This document shows positions 54,341 through 59,390 of a stretch of DNA of 59,390 nt, one piece after another. Source of the DNA: an uncultured Clostridium sp. Its GTDB lineage: Bacteria; Bacillota; Clostridia; TANB77; CAG-508. The translations under genes and the position numbers were made by a program. The stretch covers positions 1-59,390 of the forward strand of contig CANAZY010000006.1 in NCBI GenBank assembly GCA_947365805.1, in the 5' to 3' direction. The notes beneath the pieces are model-generated. The model made no database searches. It was not told the origin of the DNA and saw only the letters and a program-made list of their open reading frames with translations. Within the stretch, counting starts at the first letter, position 1, and each line of letters begins with the position of its first letter.

Positions 54341-57300
54341 ATGATTTCAAATTATAGTGTAAAAAAGCCATTTACTGTGTTTGTGGCAGTGATTTTAGTA
54401 ATAATATTAGGATTTATTTCCTTTACGAATATGACAACAGATTTGTTGCCTAAAATGGATTTACCATATGCCTTAATTATTACAACATATATAGGAGCAA
54501 GTCCAGAAAAAGTAGAAACAACAGTTACAAAACCAATAGAACAATCAATGGCAACTGTTAGTGATGTAAAGAATATCTCATCTGTTTCTTCGGAAAATTC
54601 TTCTATGGTTATTTTAGAATTTTCCAATGATGTGAATATGGATTCTGCTTTAATTGAATTAAATGGAAAGCTAGATTTGATTAAAGCTACTTGGGATGAT
54701 TCGAATATTGGAGCACCAATTGTTAGTAAAATTAATCCTAATATGTTACCTGTTATGCTAACAGCAGTTGATGTTGGTGAAATGGACCATGCTGAAATGA
54801 AGAGTTTTGTAAATAACAATATATTACCAGAGTTAGAAAGGATTTCTGGGGTAGCATCGGTTAGTTTAACGGGAATGATTGAAGAACAAATTGAAGTTAA
54901 GTTAAACCAAGAAAAAATAGATGATATTAACACAAAACTATTAAACAGTGTTAATAAAACATTAGCGAAAACACAAGGACAATTAAATAAAGCAAAAACA
55001 CAAATTACACAAGGAAAACAAGAACTTACAAAACAATCAAATGAACAAATGGGAAAAATAATCGATGGACTAAAAGGAATTCAATCTGGAATAGAAACAA
55101 TTTCATCTACTGAAAAGGACCTAACCTCAAAAGAACAAACATTAAATTTTACAAAGACAACTTTAGTAAAAACAATTGATGGAATGGATGTAATGCTTAC
55201 TAAAATGAATAATGAAAAAGCAGAACTGGTTAAATTAGGAGATAAGTTAACAGATGCACAAAAAGCAAAACTAGAAACATTAAACCATTCGATTACCAAA
55301 ACAGAAGGACTAAAAAAAGAGACAACTTCAAAATTAAATGAGGTAACAACAGGATTAAATCAAATTACAGTTGGAAAAATAGAACTTGCAAAGAAAAAAA
55401 CAAGCTTACAAGCTCAAGAAAAAGAACTAGAAAAAGCAAAATCAACCTTAACAATAGAACTTACAAAAGCATCTAGCAAGTTAGAACAAGGAGAAGAAGA
55501 ACTAAACAAGGGAATTAAAGAATTTGAGCTGGCTCGTGACCAAGCTTTAAAAAATGCGTCTATTGATGGTGTAATCACAAGTGATATGATTTCCAATATT
55601 TTAATGGCAAATAATTTCTCTATGCCAGCAGGATACATAGAAAATGAAAAAGATAAAATGCTAATTAAAGTAGGGGAAAAGTTTGAGAACATTGATGAAA
55701 TGAAAAACTTAACAATCCTTTCTTTTAATATGGCAGGGTTAGAAAATATTACGCTTGGAGATTTAGCAGATATTCGTTATACCAACAACTCAGATGAAAT
55801 ATATGCCAAGGTAAATGGGAATAATGCTATTATTTTAAGCTTCCAAAAACAAAGTACAGCTTCTACTGCAGAAGTATGTAAAGATATTGAACAAACCATG
55901 AGTAATTTAGAAAATGACAATGAAGGTGTTCGTTTTACAACATTAATGAACCAAGGAATTTATATTGATTTAATTATCGGAACTGTATTAGAAAACTTAT
56001 TCTATGGAGCAATTCTGGCAGTAATCATTCTATTTATCTTTTTAAAAGATTATAGACCAACCATTATTATTGCATTATCGATTCCAATCAGTTTAACATT
56101 TGCAATTGCATTAATGTACTTTACAGGGGTAACCATTAATATCATTTCTTTATCGGGATTAGCACTTGGTGTAGGAATGTTGGTAGATAACTCGATTGTT
56201 GTAATTGAAAATATTTACCGATTACGAAAAGAAGGAAATAGTGTAAAAGAAGCGTGTATTCATGGAGCATCTCGTGTAGCAGGAGCAATTGCTGCATCGA
56301 CTTTAACGACGGTATGTGTATTTTTACCAATTGTATTTATTAAAGGCATTTCAAAACAATTATTTATGGATATGGGATTAACGATAGGTTATTCACTACT
56401 TGCAAGCTTAATTGTAGCACTTACTTTAGTTCCAGCAATGGCTTCTAAAATGTTTAAAAATACAAAACCAAAAGAAACAAAAGTATTCGATAAATTTGCA
56501 AATGTCTATGAAAAATCGCTAAATATAGCATTAAAACATAAAGTAATGGTTGTTATTATTACAATAGTATTATTAATAACAAGTTTTGTGTTAGCAGCAA
56601 ATATGGGAACAGCCTTTATTCCAGAAGTAGATGGAACACAAATGTCTATAACAATAACACCGCCAAAAGACACAACTTCAAAAGAAGCTCAAGAAAAAGC
56701 AAATGAAATTATTGATAGTCTACTTGAAAACATTAAAGATATTCAAACCATTGGAGCAGTTGATTCTAGTGTAATGGGAAGCATGTCAATGTCAAGTGGT
56801 GGAACAAGTTCAATTAATATGTATGCCATTTTAAAAGAGAAAAAAGAATTATCTAATCATGAAATTGAAGCAGAAATTTATGAATTAACAAAAGACTCTG
56901 GTTATGAAATTTCAGTTAGTACTTCTAATATGGATATGTCTTCTATGATGTCATCTGGAATACAAGTTGTAATAAAAGGAAAAGAAACTGATAAACTGAA
57001 AGAAATTTCACAAGAAGTAGCAGGATTATTGGAAGGAATTCATGGAATAGACAAAGTGGATTCTGGAATTAGTGAACTACAAAAAGAACAAAGAGTGATT
57101 GTGAATAAAAATAAGGCAATGGAATATGGTTTAACAGTTGCAGGTGTTTATCAAAAAATAGCAGGAATGGTTTCAAATGAAAAAGAAGCAACAGAAGTGA
57201 CAATCGATAACAAAGATTATCCAGTTGTTGTAGTAAAACAAGAAGAAAAGAAGATAACAACGAAAAATTTAGAGTCGATTACACTATCTGGTAAAAAGAA

Positions 57301-58042
57301 TAATGAGGAAGTAGAAGTAAAATTATCAGAAATTGCAACCATGGAAGAAACCGATAGCTTATCATCTATTTCACGTGATAACCAAGAAAGATATATTACA
57401 GTATCTGCTACTATTAAAGCAGATAGTAACATCGGAATTGTTGGAAGAGAAGTGGAAAATAAATTAAGAGAATACCAAGCACCAACAGGATATCATGTTG
57501 AAGTACAAGGAGAAAGCGAAACGATTAACGAATCATTGAAAGACTTAGGAACTATGATTTTAGTTGCAATTATATTTATTTACTTAATTATGGTAGCACA
57601 ATTCCAATCCCTAAAATCACCATTTATTGTCATGTTTACCATACCACTTGCCTTTACAGGAGGACTTTTTGCATTAGCAATTTGTAACTGTGAAATCAGT
57701 TTAATTGCAATGCTAGGCTTCCTAATGCTTGCTGGAATTGTTGTAAATAATGGTATTGTATTTATCGACTATGCAAATGGTTTACGTTTAGAAAAAGGAA
57801 TGAAAGTAAAAGAAGCATTACTTGAAACTGGTAAAACAAGATTAAAACCAATTTTAATGACAGCACTTACCACTATTTTAGGATTATCCACAATGGCACT
57901 AGGAATGGGTCAAGGAGCAGAAATGATACAACCACTAGGAATAGTAACAATAGGTGGACTTGTATATGCAACCATATTAACACTATACCTTGTACCTGCA
58001 TTATATATGATGATGAATAAGGATAAGAAAATAAAGAAATAG
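54341..58042 (+). CDS. RND efflux transporter with coiled-coil insertion
   Basis: A 1233-residue proton-driven RND transporter (AcrB/HAE1 superfamily). The N-terminal helix opens ISNYSVKKPFTVFVAV. The porter domain has TTYIGASPEKVETTVTKPIE, and the membrane block has GMLVDNSIVVIENIYRLR (helix 4 with the proton-relay Asp) and LGFLMLAGIVVNNGIVFIDYANGLR in the second half. About 200 residues (roughly 195-400), rich in K, E, T and Q with heptad patterns, interrupt the first porter domain, making it longer than the usual 1030-1070. In a Gram-positive cell this insert may bridge the wall or bind a partner. No adaptor gene is adjacent. Confidence 0.88.
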   Translation: MISNYSVKKPFTVFVAVILVIILGFISFTNMTTDLLPKMDLPYALIITTYIGASPEKVETTVTKPIEQSMATVSDVKNISSVSSENSSMVILEFSNDVNMDSALIELNGKLDLIKATWDDSNIGAPIVSKINPNMLPVMLTAVDVGEMDHAEMKSFVNNNILPELERISGVASVSLTGMIEEQIEVKLNQEKIDDINTKLLNSVNKTLAKTQGQLNKAKTQITQGKQELTKQSNEQMGKIIDGLKGIQSGIETISSTEKDLTSKEQTLNFTKTTLVKTIDGMDVMLTKMNNEKAELVKLGDKLTDAQKAKLETLNHSITKTEGLKKETTSKLNEVTTGLNQITVGKIELAKKKTSLQAQEKELEKAKSTLTIELTKASSKLEQGEEELNKGIKEFELARDQALKNASIDGVITSDMISNILMANNFSMPAGYIENEKDKMLIKVGEKFENIDEMKNLTILSFNMAGLENITLGDLADIRYTNNSDEIYAKVNGNNAIILSFQKQSTASTAEVCKDIEQTMSNLENDNEGVRFTTLMNQGIYIDLIIGTVLENLFYGAILAVIILFIFLKDYRPTIIIALSIPISLTFAIALMYFTGVTINIISLSGLALGVGMLVDNSIVVIENIYRLRKEGNSVKEACIHGASRVAGAIAASTLTTVCVFLPIVFIKGISKQLFMDMGLTIGYSLLASLIVALTLVPAMASKMFKNTKPKETKVFDKFANVYEKSLNIALKHKVMVVIITIVLLITSFVLAANMGTAFIPEVDGTQMSITITPPKDTTSKEAQEKANEIIDSLLENIKDIQTIGAVDSSVMGSMSMSSGGTSSINMYAILKEKKELSNHEIEAEIYELTKDSGYEISVSTSNMDMSSMMSSGIQVVIKGKETDKLKEISQEVAGLLEGIHGIDKVDSGISELQKEQRVIVNKNKAMEYGLTVAGVYQKIAGMVSNEKEATEVTIDNKDYPVVVVKQEEKKITTKNLESITLSGKKNNEEVEVKLSEIATMEETDSLSSISRDNQERYITVSATIKADSNIGIVGREVENKLREYQAPTGYHVEVQGESETINESLKDLGTMILVAIIFIYLIMVAQFQSLKSPFIVMFTIPLAFTGGLFALAICNCEISLIAMLGFLMLAGIVVNNGIVFIDYANGLRLEKGMKVKEALLETGKTRLKPILMTALTTILGLSTMALGMGQGAEMIQPLGIVTIGGLVYATILTLYLVPALYMMMNKDKKIKK

Positions 58043-58069
58043 GAAAAATAATATGAAAAACGATTATGT

Positions 58070-58100
58070 AGAGGTTGCATACTATGCAACCTCTTTTTTA
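58070..58100 (+). terminator. Terminator after the RND gene
   Basis: AGAGGTTGCAT (58070-58080) pairs perfectly with ATGCAACCTCT (58084-58094), followed by a T run. Confidence 0.9.
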
Positions 58101-58128
58101 GCAAAATTTAGAATTTTCACAATATGTA

Positions 58129-58181
58129 TTGACAATGCATATCATATATTATATATTAACATATGAACATACATGCATATG
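58129..58181 (+). promoter_or_regulatory. Promoter and operator of the cadC-cadA operon
   Basis: TTGACA (58129-58134), 17 bases, TATATT (58152-58157), followed at 58160-58181 by the imperfect palindrome CATATGAACATACATGCATATG. A palindrome of this type just after the -10 is where ArsR/SmtB repressors bind, so the encoded repressor probably controls its own operon. Confidence 0.75.
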
Positions 58182-58193
58182 AAAGGAGAAAAT

Positions 58194-58562
58194 ATGGAAG
58201 AAAAGGATTTCGTATGTGGAGAGAAATGCCCACATTATCAAAAAATAAATAAAGTAAAACTAGAAGAACCCAACAATGAGGAGATAGAGAATTTATCGAA
58301 TATGTTTAAGTTGTTTGCAGATAATACAAGACTTCGTATTATTTGCAGTATTTTAAACACAGAACTATGTGTTTGTGATTTGTGTGAATTGTTAGATTTA
58401 AACCAATCTACAGTTTCCCATCAATTACAGATATTAAGAAATGCAAAACTTGTAAAATATAGACGCGAAGGAAAACAAATTTATTATAGTTTACAAGACG
58501 AACATATTGAACAAATTATTTCAACAAGCTTAGCACATATTTTAGAAGAGGAGGGGAAATAG
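58194..58562 (+). CDS. cadC: Metal-sensing ArsR/SmtB repressor, CadC-like
   Basis: A 122-residue winged-helix repressor released by metal. Cys8 and Cys12 near the N-terminus (VCGEKCPH) and Cys59 and Cys61 in ELCVCDLC reproduce the four-cysteine site of CadC that senses Cd, Pb or Zn. The recognition helix region is NQSTVSHQLQILRNAKLVKYRREGKQIYY. I start at the ATG 58194, with AAAGGAG upstream; a longer reading begins inside the operator palindrome. It is two bases from the next gene, the pump it should regulate. Confidence 0.92.
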   Translation: MEEKDFVCGEKCPHYQKINKVKLEEPNNEEIENLSNMFKLFADNTRLRIICSILNTELCVCDLCELLDLNQSTVSHQLQILRNAKLVKYRREGKQIYYSLQDEHIEQIISTSLAHILEEEGK

Positions 58563-58564
58563 AG

Positions 58565-59390
58565 ATGGCTTGTCATCATTGTCACCATGAACATTGTGAG
58601 GTAGAAGAGCATCATGATGAAAAAGAAGAGAAATTATCCATATATTTATATGGTATTGGAATTTTGTTTTTAGTATTATCCTTTATTCCAATGCTTGCAA
58701 AATTTAGAATAGAGTTAGTATTTTTAGCAATTCTATTTTCTGGTTATGAACTACTTTGGAATGGAATAAAGAATATATTTCATTTGAACTTTGAAGAAGA
58801 AACGCTTATGACAATTGCAGTTATTGCAGCATTTGCTCTAGGAGAATATACAGAAAGTTGTTTGGTAATTTTACTATATCGTTTAGGTGAATTTTTAGAA
58901 GAAAGAGCAAGTAATAAATCCCAAGAAAGTATTAAAGAAATTGTTAAAATAAAAGCAGATACAGCAAATCGTGTCATTGAAAATACCATAGAAACTGTGG
59001 ATGTAAAAGAGATTAAGGTAGGAGAGATTATTTTAATTAAACCAGGAGAAAAGGTACCAGTAGATTGTAAAGTAATTTATGGAGAATCTGAAATTGACAC
59101 ATCAAGCCTTACAGGAGAAAGCAATCCAGTGTATGTATCAAAAGAAACAGAGCTGTTATCTGGTGGAGTAAATTTAACAGGTGCAATTACATGTGAAGTG
59201 TTAAGAGATGTTAAAAATTCTGCTGCTTCTCAAATTGTAGATTTGGTTTATGAAGCAACCAATAATAAGGGAAAAACAGAAAAATTTATTACAAGATTTT
59301 CTAGAATATATACACCAATTGTTATTGCGGTTTCGGTATTAATTGCAATTGTTCCATTTATTTTTAAATTAGATGTGAAAGAATGGATTA
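58565..59390 (+). CDS. cadA: Heavy-metal P1B-type ATPase (CadA/ZntA-like), truncated by window end
   Basis: The gene starts with ATG at 58565 and runs past the end of the window, so only the first 275 residues are seen. The N-terminus is a His/Cys-rich metal-binding stretch (ACHHCHHEHCEVEEHHDE) instead of the usual HMA domain. Membrane helices follow, then ETLMTIAVIAAFALGEYTES, the actuator domain with KPGEKVPVDCKV and DTSSLTGES (TGES). The phosphorylation and CPC membrane motifs would lie beyond the edge. With cadC it should expel Cd, Zn or Pb. Confidence 0.9.
   Translation, partial: MACHHCHHEHCEVEEHHDEKEEKLSIYLYGIGILFLVLSFIPMLAKFRIELVFLAILFSGYELLWNGIKNIFHLNFEEETLMTIAVIAAFALGEYTESCLVILLYRLGEFLEERASNKSQESIKEIVKIKADTANRVIENTIETVDVKEIKVGEIILIKPGEKVPVDCKVIYGESEIDTSSLTGESNPVYVSKETELLSGGVNLTGAITCEVLRDVKNSAASQIVDLVYEATNNKGKTEKFITRFSRIYTPIVIAVSVLIAIVPFIFKLDVKEWI

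Noticed and set aside
54352-54933. Antisense frame inside the RND gene
   Set aside because: No ribosome site and no family; typical shadow of an AT-rich coding strand.

Overview
The window comes from a low-GC (roughly 30 percent) Gram-positive anaerobe, most likely an uncultured gut-type member of the Clostridia. Signs are AGA/TTA/AAA-dominated codon use, strong AGGAGG ribosome sites, an anaerobe-type reverse rubrerythrin, Gram-positive gene orders (trmD-rplS, tsaE-tsaB-rimI) and TTGACA-N17-TATAAT promoters. It is a chromosomal stretch of mostly housekeeping genes, with accessory cassettes between them.

Layout. 1-1.4 kb: end of rimM, then trmD and rplS. 1.4-5.4 kb (minus): the tsaE-tsaB-rimI operon and a Lon-family protease. 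5.5-5.8 kb: tRNA-Gly, tRNA-Met and tRNA-Tyr. 5.9-8.9 kb: dinD, a MazG-like hydrolase, ygjV and a PflX-like radical SAM gene. 8.9-13.4 kb: a structured intergenic element, several GC-richer one-gene units (LysM protein and two unknowns) each with its own terminator, tyrS, reverse rubrerythrin and a membrane-anchored unknown. 13.6-20 kb: secA, ridA, a decayed type III toxin-antitoxin locus (ToxI repeats plus toxN with a nonsense codon), a NUDIX enzyme, a phosphoribosyltransferase-like gene and a polytopic membrane protein. 20-26.8 kb: mgtA (minus), an orphan coiled-coil gene, SOS-type dinB, a Cys-rich membrane peptide, folD and dprA. 26.9-39 kb: PBP1A, cysS, DUF1189, ftsH, an AI-2E-type permease, VanW, rpiA and ruvB. 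39-47.9 kb: a surface-glycan block with queH and an autoinhibited Fic gene inside it. 47.9-59.4 kb: polA, a lytic transglycosylase, an apparently intact second type III toxin-antitoxin locus (CptIN-like), galE, a CmpB-like membrane protein, an RND pump, and a cadC-cadA metal-resistance pair that runs off the end.

The outstanding observation is a recoding pattern. Five unrelated resident genes (tsaB, dinD, ygjV, mgtA, rpiA) each break at an in-phase CGG followed by A, and each becomes a full-length, family-typical protein if the ribosome moves +1 there (C skipped and GGA read, or CGGA read as one codon). Reading every other resident gene by eye on both strands, I found no other in-phase CGG, although out-of-phase CGGA is common and harmless. 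The only other in-phase CGG codons are in three GC-richer, probably imported small genes. This points to CGG-A acting as a +1 frameshift signal, perhaps because CGG is effectively unassigned in this organism. The second theme is the presence of two different type III (RNA antitoxin) systems in one 60 kb segment, one decayed and one intact.
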